Shown here: in pieces, positions 44,069-53,149 of the stretch | Layout: every line of letters starts with the position of its first letter | Position numbering within the stretch: the first letter of the stretch is position 1 | NCBI RefSeq assembly: GCF_020595095.1 | Contig: NZ_JAJDOP010000002.1 | Coordinates: 310,001-374,000 of the forward strand | Reading direction: 5' to 3' | DNA length: 64,000 nt | From: Microvirga rosea | GTDB taxonomy: Bacteria; Pseudomonadota; Alphaproteobacteria; Rhizobiales; Beijerinckiaceae | Position numbers and translations under genes: made by a program | Notes under the pieces: generated by a model | Seen by the model: only the letters and a program-made list of their open reading frames with translations | Told to the model about the DNA's origin: nothing | Database searches by the model: none

Positions 44069-45454
44069 TCACTTCTGCGCGAGAGCAGCCAGGATCCGCG
44101 CCCAGGAACGGGTGCCTTTGTGGAAGCTCTTCAGGTCGTATTTCTCGTTTGGCGAATGGATGCGGTCGTCATCCAGTCCGAACCCGACGAAGAGCGTGTC
44201 GAGACCGAGCGTGCGCTTGAAATCGCCGCCGACGGGAATCGACCCACCCATGCCGATGATGATCGGATCGGCCTGCCATTCGTCGTGCAGAGCGCCCTTC
44301 GCGGCCGTCAGGGCAGGAAAATCGTGAGGCAGCGCCAGGGCGCGGGAGCCCTTGTGATGGATGAACTCAACGGAGCAATCGGCGGGAATGCGCTCACGCA
44401 CGAAGGCTTCGAAACTGGCGGAGATCTTCGCCGGATCCTGATCGCCCACGAGGCGGAAGGAGATCTTGCAGCGGGCCTCCGCGGCGATGACCGTCTTGGT
44501 GCCCTCGCCCGTGTAGCCGCCGATGATGCCGTTCACGTCGCAGGTCGGGCGCGACTGGATCTGCTCGATGAGCATGCGGCCCTTCTCGCCCGCGGAATGC
44601 TTGAGGCCGACCTGCCCGAGAAATTCCTCTTCCGTCAGGTTGAGCTTCTTCCATTGCTCCAGCACCTGCGTGGGCGTCTCGGGCACGCCGTCGTAGAAAT
44701 CCTTGAGGGTGATGCGGCCATTGTCGTCATGGATCGCCGCGATGATCTTGGACAACACATGGATCGGGTTGCGCGCGGCGCCGCCGAACGAACCGGAATG
44801 CAGATCGCGATCGGCGCAGCGCACGATCACTTCCTCATACACCATGCCGCGCAGGGAGGACGTCACCGCGGGCGTGTTCTGGTCCCACATGCCGGTGTCG
44901 CAGACGAGGGCGACGTCCGCCTTGAGCTCGTCCTTGTTGGCTTCGATGAATTCCGGAAGGAACTTGGACCCGTCCTCCTCCGCGCCCTCGACCAGGAAGG
45001 TGATGTCGATGGGCAGGGAACCGGTCACCGCCTTCCAGGCGCGGCAAGCCTCGACGAAGGTCAGAACCTGGCCCTTGTCGTCGGAGGAGCCGCGGGCGCT
45101 GATGGCCTTGCGGCCGTCGGGCAGCGTGACGATGCGCGGCTCGAAGGGCGGCCCGTCCCACAGATCGAGCGGATCGACGGGCTGGACGTCGTAATGGCCG
45201 TAGAACAGCACGTGCGGCTTCGCCCCGCCCTTGGCATGGCCGACGACGGCCGGATGCCCACCCGTTTCGCGCAAGGACGCTTCGACGCCCATCCCTTTCA
45301 GCTCGTCGACAAGCCATTGTCCGGCGGTGCGGCAATGATCCTTGTAGGCCGGGTCGGTGGAAATGGAGGGAATCTTGAGCCACTGGAACAGGCGCTCCAG
45401 GGACGTATCGAGGTCGGTGTCGATCTTGGCGAGAACTTGGTCGAGCTGAGACAT
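44069..45454 (-). CDS. M20 family dipeptidase
   Basis: The 461-residue metallopeptidase has FYGHYDVQPVDP (metal His and catalytic Asp), GSSDDKGQ (bridging Asp), VEGAEEDGS (catalytic Glu pair), DTGMWDQNTPAV, a dimerisation domain (about 205-370) and a C-terminal metal His in DDDRIHSPNEKYD. This is the carnosinase-like M20A/F layout; two zinc ions, cytoplasmic. All ligands look intact. Start ATG 45454 (MSQLDQVLAKI). Confidence 0.93.
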   Translation of the reverse strand: MSQLDQVLAKIDTDLDTSLERLFQWLKIPSISTDPAYKDHCRTAGQWLVDELKGMGVEASLRETGGHPAVVGHAKGGAKPHVLFYGHYDVQPVDPLDLWDGPPFEPRIVTLPDGRKAISARGSSDDKGQVLTFVEACRAWKAVTGSLPIDITFLVEGAEEDGSKFLPEFIEANKDELKADVALVCDTGMWDQNTPAVTSSLRGMVYEEVIVRCADRDLHSGSFGGAARNPIHVLSKIIAAIHDDNGRITLKDFYDGVPETPTQVLEQWKKLNLTEEEFLGQVGLKHSAGEKGRMLIEQIQSRPTCDVNGIIGGYTGEGTKTVIAAEARCKISFRLVGDQDPAKISASFEAFVRERIPADCSVEFIHHKGSRALALPHDFPALTAAKGALHDEWQADPIIIGMGGSIPVGGDFKRTLGLDTLFVGFGLDDDRIHSPNEKYDLKSFHKGTRSWARILAALAQK

Positions 45455-45557
45455 GGTTTTCCGCTGCATGGTCGAATCGGGCGCGCCACGGTGCGCCTAT
45501 CGGCGTGACGCGGCAAGGGGGAATGGCAAGAGGGAATGGTCGGAGCGTCCGCGCCGC

Positions 45558-45724
45558 CACTGTCATTCCGGGGCGCCGCCACCGTCATTCCGGGACGGCC
45601 CTGCGGGCCGGGCCCGGAACCCATAAACACGACGCGTTACGAAGTGAGTGCGCGGCGGCCGTCGCGTCTTTTCCGGGAGCGTAAGCGGATATCGGTTCCG
45701 GGCTCTCGCCCCGGAGTGACGGGG
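45558..45724. repeat. Intergenic repeat element, copy 2
   Basis: The element begins with GTCATTCCGGGGC-type sequence (a second GTCATTCCGGG lies at 45584) and ends CCCCGGAGTGACGGGG. The interior block 45658-45678 is identical over 21 bp to 40044-40064, and CCCGGAACCCATA occurs in both copies. It fills the gap between the M20 peptidase and HerA-like genes. Confidence 0.7.
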
Positions 45725-45726
45725 TT

Positions 45727-47268
45727 TTACCGTCGCAGCAGCCCGCCCAGCGCTCCGCGCACGATGGCGCGTCCGATGGAGCTGCCCTGGCGGCCGCCGA
45801 GGGACTTGCCGATCTCCGACGCGATGGTGCCGACCGTCTGATTGACGACGGTGCGGGTCACCTCGCGGGTGACGCGCTGTCCGACCGTCAGCGATCCCTT
45901 GCGCTGCGGTCCGCCGGCGCCGAAGAGACCGCCGAGCATATCGAGGAGCCCGCCTCCGCCTTGAGCAGCCTGAGCTTCAGTTGCTGCCTTTTCGGCACGC
46001 TGTGCCAGCAACTCGTAGGCCGATTCGGAATCGATCGACTGCTCGTACTTGCCGCGCAGCACGCTTGCGGTGACGATCTGCTGGCGCTGCGTCACGTCGA
46101 TGGGGCCGACCTGCGCCATGGGCGGCGCCATCAGGGTCCGCTCCACCATCGACGGTGCGCCCTTTCCTTCAAGGGTCGAGACGAGCGCCTCGCCGACGCC
46201 GAGTTCGGTGATGGCCTTCTCCGTGTCGAAGGCCGGGTTCTGCCTGAATGTCTGAGCCGCGACCCGTACGGCCTTCTGCTCGCGGGGCGTATAGGCCCGC
46301 AGCGCGTGCTGGACCCGGTTGCCCAGCTGCGCCAGGACCGTCTCCGGAACGTCCGCCGGATTCTGGGTCACGAAATAAACCCCGACTCCCTTGGAGCGAA
46401 TGAGCCGGACCACCCGCTCCACGGTCTCGATCAGGGGCTTCGGCGCATCGCTGAACAGGAGGTGGGCCTCGTCGAAGAAGAACACGAGCTTCGGCTGATC
46501 GAGATCGCCCACCTCGGGCAGTTCCTCGAAAAGCTCGGACATCAGCCACAGGAGGAAGGTGGCGTAGAGGCGCGGATTGGCCATGAGCTTGTCCGCCGCC
46601 AGAATGTTGACGATGCCGCGCCCATCCCGATCCGTGCGCATCAGGTCCTTGATGTCGAGGGCCGGCTCGCCGAGGAACTCGTCGCCCTGCTGATTCTCCA
46701 GCACGAGAAGCTGGCGCTGGATGGTGCCGACGGTCGCTTTCGAGACGTTGCCGTAGGTGGTCGTCAGTTCCTGCGCCTTATCGGCGATGAGCTGAAGCAA
46801 CGCCCGCAGATCCTTCAGGTCGAGAAGCAGCAGGCCCTGCTCGTCGGCGATCCTGAACGCGATGTTGAGGACGCCTTCCTGCGTATCGTTGAGGTCGAGC
46901 AGGCGCGACAGGAGCAGCGGCCCCATCTCCGAGACGGTCGCGCGGACCCGGTGCCCCTGCTCGCCGAAGAGATCCCAGAAGACCACAGGAAAACGGTCGG
47001 CCTTGTAGTCGATTCCGATCTCCGTCGCGCGCTTGACGAAGGCCTCCTTGGCGTTGCCCTGCGCGGCGATGCCCGAAAGGTCGCCCTTGATGTCGGACGC
47101 GAAAACCGGAACGCCGGCTTGCGAGAAGCCTTCCGCCAGAACCTGCAACGACACGGTCTTTCCGGTGCCCGTCGCCCCGGTGATCAAACCGTGGCGGTTG
47201 GCGAGCGCCAGATCCATGTATTCCGGCTTGGTGCTCTTGCCGATGAAGATCTTGCCGTCCTGAAGCAT
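45727..47268 (-). CDS. HerA-like helicase/ATPase (DUF853 family)
   Basis: The 513-residue P-loop ATPase of the HerA/FtsK group (YjgR/DUF853) has Walker A GATGTGKT near residue 32, Walker [12 protein letters not shown] near 265, and the [30 protein letters not shown] sensor region (residues 295-325, cited as a region). The C-terminal 80 residues are Gly/Gln-rich with a [17 protein letters not shown] spacer. The family is widespread but poorly characterised; it is probably a DNA-acting hexamer. Monocistronic, starting ATG 47268. Confidence 0.92.
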   Translation of the reverse strand: MLQDGKIFIGKSTKPEYMDLALANRHGLITGATGTGKTVSLQVLAEGFSQAGVPVFASDIKGDLSGIAAQGNAKEAFVKRATEIGIDYKADRFPVVFWDLFGEQGHRVRATVSEMGPLLLSRLLDLNDTQEGVLNIAFRIADEQGLLLLDLKDLRALLQLIADKAQELTTTYGNVSKATVGTIQRQLLVLENQQGDEFLGEPALDIKDLMRTDRDGRGIVNILAADKLMANPRLYATFLLWLMSELFEELPEVGDLDQPKLVFFFDEAHLLFSDAPKPLIETVERVVRLIRSKGVGVYFVTQNPADVPETVLAQLGNRVQHALRAYTPREQKAVRVAAQTFRQNPAFDTEKAITELGVGEALVSTLEGKGAPSMVERTLMAPPMAQVGPIDVTQRQQIVTASVLRGKYEQSIDSESAYELLAQRAEKAATEAQAAQGGGGLLDMLGGLFGAGGPQRKGSLTVGQRVTREVTRTVVNQTVGTIASEIGKSLGGRQGSSIGRAIVRGALGGLLRR

Positions 47269-47389
47269 TGCGGTCCTCCCAATGGCGCTAGTCTAGGGAA
47301 TCCGTCCTCCGGTTTCCACTGCCGCACGCCTTGATTTCGGAACCGTCCAGCGCGAATTATCCGCACCAACATTCCCCAAGGAGAATCTC

Positions 47390-47770
47390 ATGGAAGAGCT
47401 CATCGCCCGCATCACCCAGAAAACGGGCCTCGAAGCCTCCGTCGCCAAGAAGGCCATCGGGCTGATCCTGGCCTATCTTCAGAAGGAGGGGCCGGCGAAC
47501 GAGGTCAACCAGCTTCTTGCCGCCCTTCCGGGCGCCGAAGAGGCCATTGCCCAGGCGGGCAGCGGTGGCGGCGGTGGGATCATGGGCATGATGGGCTCCC
47601 TCGGCGGCGGCGTCATGGCCCTCGGCACCCAGCTCATGGGCGCCGGCGTTTCCATGGGCCAGATGCAGCCCCTCGGCCGCGAACTCTTCGCCTATGGCCG
47701 CGAGAAAGCCGGCGAGGACGTGATGGGTCCCATCGTCGGCGCGATCCCCGGATTGTCGCAGTTCGTCTGA
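47390..47770 (+). CDS. Small helical Gly/Met-rich protein (DUF2267/DUF2780-like)
   Basis: The 126-residue protein has an N-terminal helical domain (MEELIARITQKTGLEASVAKKAIGLILAYL and region to residue 50) resembling the DUF2267/DUF2780 repeat. A Gly-rich segment with Met residues (GGGGGIMGMMGSLGGGVM) and a C-terminal helix follow. AAGGAGA precedes the ATG. Function unknown. A very strong hairpin follows the stop. Confidence 0.7.
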   Translation: MEELIARITQKTGLEASVAKKAIGLILAYLQKEGPANEVNQLLAALPGAEEAIAQAGSGGGGGIMGMMGSLGGGVMALGTQLMGAGVSMGQMQPLGRELFAYGREKAGEDVMGPIVGAIPGLSQFV

Positions 47771-47778
47771 TGGTCCGT

Positions 47779-47813
47779 GCCTTCGGGGCCTGCCCACGGC
47801 AGGCCCCGAAGGC
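47779..47813. terminator. Perfect 16-bp hairpin between convergent genes
   Basis: Arms 47779-47794 and 47798-47813 are perfectly complementary around a CAC loop. It lies between two convergent stop codons (47768-47770 and 47815-47817). No T-run on either side, but it probably ends both transcripts. Confidence 0.65.
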
Positions 47814-47814
47814 C

Positions 47815-48474
47815 TCAGGCGGCAAGCGTCGCCATGTACGAATGCCGGGTTTTGAGGAAAGCCCGAAGGCGCTCCGGATAATCCGCGCCGACCGCGAGCC
47901 GGACGCTTTCCCGGTCCCGCAGGGTCTGTCGCCAGGCGCTCACTTTCGGCAGCCCCTTAAAGACGTCAAGCGCCACGAAGCTTTCGAACACATCGAAGTA
48001 GCGGAAGACCGGCGCGAAGGCGGCATCGACGATGCTGAACGCAGCTCCGTTGAACAGCGGACCATCGCCGATCGCCTGCTCCAGCCGCGCGAACTTTTGC
48101 GCAATGTCGTTTTCCTTGGCGGCGAATGCCGCCGCATTCGGGGCGCTGTAGAGACCGCCGATCTCGTTCAGAACCGCCGACGCGAATTCGACCCATGCCC
48201 GGTGCTTCGCCCGTTGCAGCGGATCCTCCGGATGCAGGCGTGGCCCGATGGTTTCGTCGAGATAGTCGCAGATCACGGCGGACTCGAAGAGAATCTCGCC
48301 TTCGGTCTTCAACAGCGGCACCTTGCCGAGAGGCGACAAGGCTTTGAACCAATCCGGCCTGTTGCCGAGATCGACATCGGTGCGCAGGAAGGGTGCGCCC
48401 TTCTCGCGCAGCACGATGGCGGCGCGCTGGACGTAGGGGCAAAGGGGATGGCTGACGAGTTCGAGGGACGTCAT
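47815..48474 (-). CDS. Glutathione S-transferase, Omega/Cys-type
   Basis: The 219-residue protein has an N-terminal thioredoxin fold with active-site CPYVQR (Cys near residue 12), typical of Omega-like or stringent-starvation-type GSTs that reduce or conjugate via cysteine. GKVPLLKTEGEILFESAVICDYL carries the glutathione site. The helical domain occupies residues 85-215. The start at 48474 (MTSLELVSHPLCPYV) is preferred over an ATG 9 nt upstream. Confidence 0.92.
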   Translation of the reverse strand: MTSLELVSHPLCPYVQRAAIVLREKGAPFLRTDVDLGNRPDWFKALSPLGKVPLLKTEGEILFESAVICDYLDETIGPRLHPEDPLQRAKHRAWVEFASAVLNEIGGLYSAPNAAAFAAKENDIAQKFARLEQAIGDGPLFNGAAFSIVDAAFAPVFRYFDVFESFVALDVFKGLPKVSAWRQTLRDRESVRLAVGADYPERLRAFLKTRHSYMATLAA

Positions 48475-48539
48475 CGGAAACACCTTGGCTATCGGGAGTC
48501 AGGCCCGGACTGCCCAAAGGGCCGTCCAGGCCTTTCGCC

Positions 48540-49157
48540 TCAGGCGGCCTGCTTCAGGAGGCCTTCGGCGGTGAGCGCCGCGCGAACCGCGGGACGGGCG
48601 GCGACGCGGTTGAGATAATCCGACAGGTGCGGGAACGGCTTGAGATCCACCTGGAGGAAATTCGCCCAGTTCACGATGGTGAACGCATAAGCATCCGCCA
48701 CGGTGAAGTGATCGCCCGCGAGGTACGGGCTGCGGCCCAGACGCTCGTCCAATTGGGCAAAGCGTGCGGCCAGCTTCCCGCGCACCGTCTTCCTGGTGCC
48801 TTCCTCGGTCTCGGGATGCCAGAGCCAGCTGAAGGTCTTGTGAAGTTCGGTCGCGATGAAGTTCAGCCATTCCTGCACGCGGAACCGCTCCATGGTGCCG
48901 GCCGCCGGCAACAACGCGGTGTTTCCCGCCTGCTCCGCGACCCACTGGACGAGAACCGAAGCCTCGGTCAACACATCGCCGGTATCGAGTTCAACGGCAG
49001 GAACGTAGTTCTTCGGATTGACGGCGGCGAAATCCGCGCCCGTTTCGAGCTTGTGCTTGGGAAGATCGACCTTCACGAGGTCGATGGGCGTGCCGGCTTC
49101 GCGGGCGACGATATGGACGGCGAGCGAGCAGGCTCCGGGGGAATAGTAGAGTTTCAT
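48540..49157 (-). CDS. gstA: Glutathione S-transferase, Beta-type
   Basis: The 205-residue protein has the bacterial Beta-class GST signature MKLYYSPGACSLAVHIVAREAG (Cys10 active site), VNPKNYVPAVELDTGDVLTEASVLVQWVAE and a C-terminal FTVADAYAFTIVNWANFL. It conjugates glutathione to electrophiles in the cytoplasm. It is divergent from the LysR gene at 49289, a classical regulator-target arrangement, so GST expression is probably controlled by that regulator. Confidence 0.95.
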   Translation of the reverse strand: MKLYYSPGACSLAVHIVAREAGTPIDLVKVDLPKHKLETGADFAAVNPKNYVPAVELDTGDVLTEASVLVQWVAEQAGNTALLPAAGTMERFRVQEWLNFIATELHKTFSWLWHPETEEGTRKTVRGKLAARFAQLDERLGRSPYLAGDHFTVADAYAFTIVNWANFLQVDLKPFPHLSDYLNRVAARPAVRAALTAEGLLKQAA

Positions 49158-49288
49158 CGAGTCATTCCTTTTAGATCAGGCCGTCGAGGCGGCGCTGAGA
49201 CAGATCTATCTCTTGCTTCAGCGCACATCCATCAGCTTCTTTGGCAACGCTACTTGCAGGACTGCAAGCGCCGGATTAGGATGAGGCG

Positions 49289-50200
49289 ATGGACGATTGG
49301 AATGACCTGCGCCTCGTATTGGCGATTGCCCGCAACGAAAGCCTGACCGGCGCCGCCAGGGATCTGGGGGTCAATCATTCGACCGCCTTCAGGCGCCTCG
49401 GGGTGCTGGAGGAAGCGATCGGCGTGCGGTTGTTCGAGCGGCTGCCGGGGGGTGTCTATACGCCGACCCAGGCGGGCGAGCGCATGGCCGCGACGGCGGA
49501 GCGCATCGAAACCGAAACCGTTGCTCTCGACCGGGAGATCGTCGGACGCGACCGGAGCCTGACGGGCCGCCTGCGCGTGACCTCCTCGGAAACCCTGGCC
49601 TTTCGCATCCTCACGAAACAGATCGCCCGCTTCAGGAGAATCCATCCAGGAATCGTGGTCGAGCTCGTGATCGACAGCCGTCTTCTCAGCCTCTCCCGCC
49701 GGGAGGCCGACGTCGCGCTCCGGGTCGCCCGCCCCCGCGAAGGAGACCTGCACGGCCGCAAGCTTTCGGACATTGCCTGGACCCTCTACGGGTCGCGGGA
49801 CCTTGTCGGGAACGCCGAGCCGGCCGCGGATCTCTCCCGCCTGACCCAATATCCGGTGATCGGTTGGGAAGAGAGCATGACCGGCATCAGCGCCGCCGAC
49901 TGGATGGCCGAACACGTTCCCTCGCAGGCCTTCGTCTACCGCACCAACAGCATCGTCAACCAGCTCGTCGCCGCGAAGACCGGAATGGGCATCGCGGCCC
50001 TGCCCTGTTATCTCGGCGATCCCGAACCCGACCTGATCCGGCTCATCGGCGAGCCCATTCCCGAGCTGACCCGGGAATTGTGGATCGTCACCCATGCGGA
50101 TCTGCGGCGAACGGCCCGGGTCCGCGCCTTTTTCGAGGTGGTCGGGGAAGGCTTGGCGGCTGAACGCTCGCTCCTCACCGGGCTCTCGCCATCGGCCTGA
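49289..50200 (+). CDS. LysR family transcriptional regulator
   Basis: The 303-residue protein has an N-terminal winged HTH (residues 1-62: LRLVLAIARNESLTGAARDLGVNHSTAFRRLGVLEEAIGVRLFER, cited as a region) and a substrate-binding domain from about 90. This LysR group binds T-N11-A sites. The divergent GST gene (131 bp between starts) is the likely target, and the intergenic stretch 49158-49288 should contain the operator. The effector is unknown. Confidence 0.93.
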   Translation: MDDWNDLRLVLAIARNESLTGAARDLGVNHSTAFRRLGVLEEAIGVRLFERLPGGVYTPTQAGERMAATAERIETETVALDREIVGRDRSLTGRLRVTSSETLAFRILTKQIARFRRIHPGIVVELVIDSRLLSLSRREADVALRVARPREGDLHGRKLSDIAWTLYGSRDLVGNAEPAADLSRLTQYPVIGWEESMTGISAADWMAEHVPSQAFVYRTNSIVNQLVAAKTGMGIAALPCYLGDPEPDLIRLIGEPIPELTRELWIVTHADLRRTARVRAFFEVVGEGLAAERSLLTGLSPSA

Positions 50201-50283
50201 CGAAATGCTCACATGCCCGGATCTTTGGTTCGCGCCGCGAACCCGCTAAAAGGCCCGAACACCTTACTGACGGATGCCATGCC

Positions 50284-52173
50284 ATGGACGATCTCACCCT
50301 CGCCGCGGAATTTCCGACCCCCTCCCGGGAACAGTGGCTCCGACTGGTCGAGGGGGTGCTGAAAGGCGCCGACTTCGACAAGAAGCTCGTGTCGCGGACC
50401 TATGAAGGGCTCACGATCCAGCCGCTCTATCCCAAGGCGGACGGGGCAGTCCCCATCGTCCGGGCGGAGACGGCCCCGTGGCGCATCTCGCAGAGGGTCG
50501 AGCACCCGAATCCCGACGACGCCAACGCACTCGCCCTCGCGGATCTCGAAGGCGGGGCGGATTCGCTGACCCTCGTCACAGCCAAAGCGCCGTCGGCGCG
50601 GGGTTTCGGCCTCCGGTCCGGATCCGTCGAGGAGCTCGACCGGGTGCTGACCGGCGTGATGCTCGACCTCATTCATGTCCGCCTCGATGCGGGCGGGCAC
50701 GGACGGATCGTGGCGAGCCATTTCACGACCTTGGCGGAGCGGCGCGGCCACGCCCTGTCGGAAATCTCAGCCGATCTCGGCCTCGATCCCATCGGCGCCA
50801 TGGCGGCCTCGGGAATCCTGTCAGCTCCCTGGCCGGTCGTTGCGGGACGGCTCGGGGAAACCCTCGCCGACCTGACCGAGCGTGGCTTCTCGGGGCGAAC
50901 GGCCCTCGCCGACGGACGCCCGTACCACGAAGCGGGCGCCGGGGAGGCACAGGAACTGGCGGCGGTCCTTGCGACCGGAGTGGCGTATCTGCGCGCGCTG
51001 GAAACCTATGGCCATTCCCTCGAAGCGGCCCGCAACGCCCTGTCGTTTCTCCTGGTGGCGGACGCGGATGAATTTTTGACGATCGCCAAGTTCCGGGCGC
51101 TCCGCCGCCTGTGGGCGCGCGTCGAGCAGGCCTCGGACCTGACGCCCAAGCCGATCCGGATTCACGCGGAAACCGCATGGCGGATGACCACGCGGCGCGA
51201 CCCTTGGGTGAACATGCTGCGGGGAACGATCGCGGCCTTTTCGGCGGGCGTCGGCGGCGCGGATTCGATCACCGTCCTGCCGTTTACGGCGGCGCTCGGC
51301 CTGCCGGACGCCTTCGCCCGGCGTGTGGCCCGCAACACGCAGCTGATCCTGCTTCATGAATCCAATCTCTGGCGCGTGGCCGATCCGGCTGCGGGCGCGG
51401 GCGGATTCGAGGCCCTCACCGATGCCCTGTGCGAGAAGGCATGGGCCGAGTTCCAGGACATCGAGCGGGACGGCGGCATCGTCGAGAGCCTGATGCGCGG
51501 CACCGTTCAAGGACGGATCGCCGACACCCAGTCCAAGCGGCAGAAGGCCGTGGCAACTCGCCGGGAGCCGATCACCGGAACGAGCGAATTCCCGAACATG
51601 AGCGAAGCGGATGTCACCGTCCTGCTGCCGTTTCCCGAGACGGATGCGGCGGGTGCGCAACCCAACGGCAACCATACTCCGGCCTCGGCGCACGAACCTG
51701 TGCGCATCGCGCCGCTCCCATCGATCCGCGCGGCGGAGGCCTTCGAGCGTCTGCGGGACAGATCAGATGCGCTGCTCGCACGCTCGGGAGCGCGCCCCGA
51801 GGTGTTCCTCGCCAATTTAGGCCCGCTCGCCGCTTTTACGGCCCGCGCGACCTTTGCGAAGAATTTCTTCGAGGCCGGCGGGATCAAATCCATTTCAACC
51901 GATGGATACTCAAGCTTAGATGAATTGAAACGAGCTGCACTGGAAAGCAAAGCAAAGCTTATATGCATCTGTTCATCGGATGAAATCTATAAAGAACATG
52001 CAATTGATGCCGCAAGAACCTTGCAAGAGGCAACATCCGGACCCATCTTTCTGGCTGGCCGCCCATCAGAGCTGGAACAGGGCCTGAGAGACGCGGGCGT
52101 TATCGATTTCATTTTTGTAGGATGCGATGTCCTCAGGCTTCTCGACAAAGCCCTGGAGCGTGCGGGAGCGTAA
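50284..52173 (+). CDS. mutA: Methylmalonyl-CoA mutase small subunit
   Basis: The 629-residue protein is the catalytically inactive small subunit. The TIM-barrel half (about 30-470) keeps FTTLAERRGHALSEISADLGLDPIG, HAETAWRMTTRRDPWVNMLRGTIAAFSAGVGGADSITVLPF and RNTQLILLHESNLWRVADPAAGAGG in region. The C-terminal cobalamin-like domain (500-629) lacks the DxHxxG cobalt motif, as expected for this subunit. It pairs with the large subunit at 54682-56850. Codons from about 51890 to 52130 are notably AT-rich compared with the rest. Start ATG 50284. Confidence 0.94.
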   Translation: MDDLTLAAEFPTPSREQWLRLVEGVLKGADFDKKLVSRTYEGLTIQPLYPKADGAVPIVRAETAPWRISQRVEHPNPDDANALALADLEGGADSLTLVTAKAPSARGFGLRSGSVEELDRVLTGVMLDLIHVRLDAGGHGRIVASHFTTLAERRGHALSEISADLGLDPIGAMAASGILSAPWPVVAGRLGETLADLTERGFSGRTALADGRPYHEAGAGEAQELAAVLATGVAYLRALETYGHSLEAARNALSFLLVADADEFLTIAKFRALRRLWARVEQASDLTPKPIRIHAETAWRMTTRRDPWVNMLRGTIAAFSAGVGGADSITVLPFTAALGLPDAFARRVARNTQLILLHESNLWRVADPAAGAGGFEALTDALCEKAWAEFQDIERDGGIVESLMRGTVQGRIADTQSKRQKAVATRREPITGTSEFPNMSEADVTVLLPFPETDAAGAQPNGNHTPASAHEPVRIAPLPSIRAAEAFERLRDRSDALLARSGARPEVFLANLGPLAAFTARATFAKNFFEAGGIKSISTDGYSSLDELKRAALESKAKLICICSSDEIYKEHAIDAARTLQEATSGPIFLAGRPSELEQGLRDAGVIDFIFVGCDVLRLLDKALERAGA

Positions 52174-52215
52174 CGGTCCGGCGGCATCGCACTCATGACC
52201 CCGGAGGGATTGTGC

Positions 52216-52611
52216 ATGATTGCCGCCAGACACATGATCGTCGCACTCGGGCTCACAGCCCTGCCGGCCGGGGCCGTCATGGCCGCTTCCGGTTCCACTG
52301 CCCATAACGGCACCTGGAGCGTGCAGATGGTCACCGATTCCGGCCTCTGCGAGCACAGCTACAATTACTTGATCGCCATCGAGGACGGGAATGTCCGCTA
52401 CCTGCTGGCGCCCGGCGACTCGCCGACGACCGTCAAGGGACAGGTGCAACAGAACGGCTCCGTCGATCTCGACATCTATCGCAGCATCGCCAAGGTGGAT
52501 GCGAACGGTCAGCTCCGGGGCGCGAGCGGGTCGGGCACGTGGAAGCTGAACATGCTCGGCTGCACCGGCCGCTGGACGGCGCAGAAGCGCTCGAATGTCG
52601 TCCAGGGCTGA
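52216..52611 (+). CDS. Small secreted protein, paralogue A
   Basis: The 131-residue protein has a signal peptide ending VMAASG, then a beta-rich domain: TWSVQMVTDSGLCEHSYNY, IAIEDGNVRYL, KGQVQQNGSVDLDI, GQLRGASGSGTWKLN and CTGRWTAQKR, with two cysteines placed for a disulfide. It aligns along its length with the next gene (52745-53110). GGAGGG precedes the ATG at 52216. Function unknown; probably periplasmic. A strong terminator follows. It lies between the two mutase genes. Confidence 0.8.
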   Translation: MIAARHMIVALGLTALPAGAVMAASGSTAHNGTWSVQMVTDSGLCEHSYNYLIAIEDGNVRYLLAPGDSPTTVKGQVQQNGSVDLDIYRSIAKVDANGQLRGASGSGTWKLNMLGCTGRWTAQKRSNVVQG

Positions 52612-52631
52612 CGCAAAGAAACGACCTGGAC

Positions 52632-52659
52632 AAAGCCGCCCTTCGAGGCGGCTTTTTTC
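52632..52659 (+). terminator. Intrinsic terminator between the two secreted paralogues
   Basis: Stem GCCGCC/GGCGGC (52635-52640 with 52647-52652) is followed by TTTTTTCTT, 21 bp after the stop codon. Confidence 0.9.
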
Positions 52660-52744
52660 TTGCCTTGCTGTCGGATCCACCTTCGGAACCAGCCGCCCGG
52701 CGTCCCGTTGTCATCCCTCTTTTTGGTTGGCTCGGGAGTGTCTC

Positions 52745-53110
52745 ATGCACAATGCCCTCGTGCTTGGAGCCGTCGTGGCAGGGCTGGCTTTGCCTGTCGC
52801 GGCACAGGCCCAAACGCGCAACTTCGATGGCGCGTGGAGCGTCGAGGTCGTGACGGAGCAAGGCTCCTGCGACCGCGCTTACCGCTACAACATCGTGGTG
52901 GAGAACGGCCGCGCCCGCTACGGCGGCCAGGAGAACTTCACCGTCAACGGACAGGTTCGCAGCAACGGGCAGGTCTCCGCCAACATCACGCGGGGTCAGG
53001 ATCGCGCGGATGTGAGGGGGCGACTCAGCGGCTCGCGGGGCACCGGCACCTGGACCACCGCGGGCGGGCGCACCTGTTCGGGAACCTGGAACGCGGAGAA
53101 GCGCGGCTAG
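52745..53110 (+). CDS. Small secreted protein, paralogue B
   Basis: The 121-residue protein has a signal peptide (cleavage after AAQAQ) and the same beta domain as its neighbour: GAWSVEVVTEQGSCDRAYRYNIVVENGRARY, NGQVRSNGQVSANI, GRLSGSRGTGTWTTA and CSGTWNAEKR. The two Cys positions and the WSV, G-rich and GTW landmarks are conserved between the pair, so they arose by tandem duplication. GGGAG precedes the ATG. Function unknown. Confidence 0.82.
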   Translation: MHNALVLGAVVAGLALPVAAQAQTRNFDGAWSVEVVTEQGSCDRAYRYNIVVENGRARYGGQENFTVNGQVRSNGQVSANITRGQDRADVRGRLSGSRGTGTWTTAGGRTCSGTWNAEKRG

Positions 53111-53149
53111 GCCGCGCTCGCCCCGTCGTCTCACGATCGCCGGGACCGG

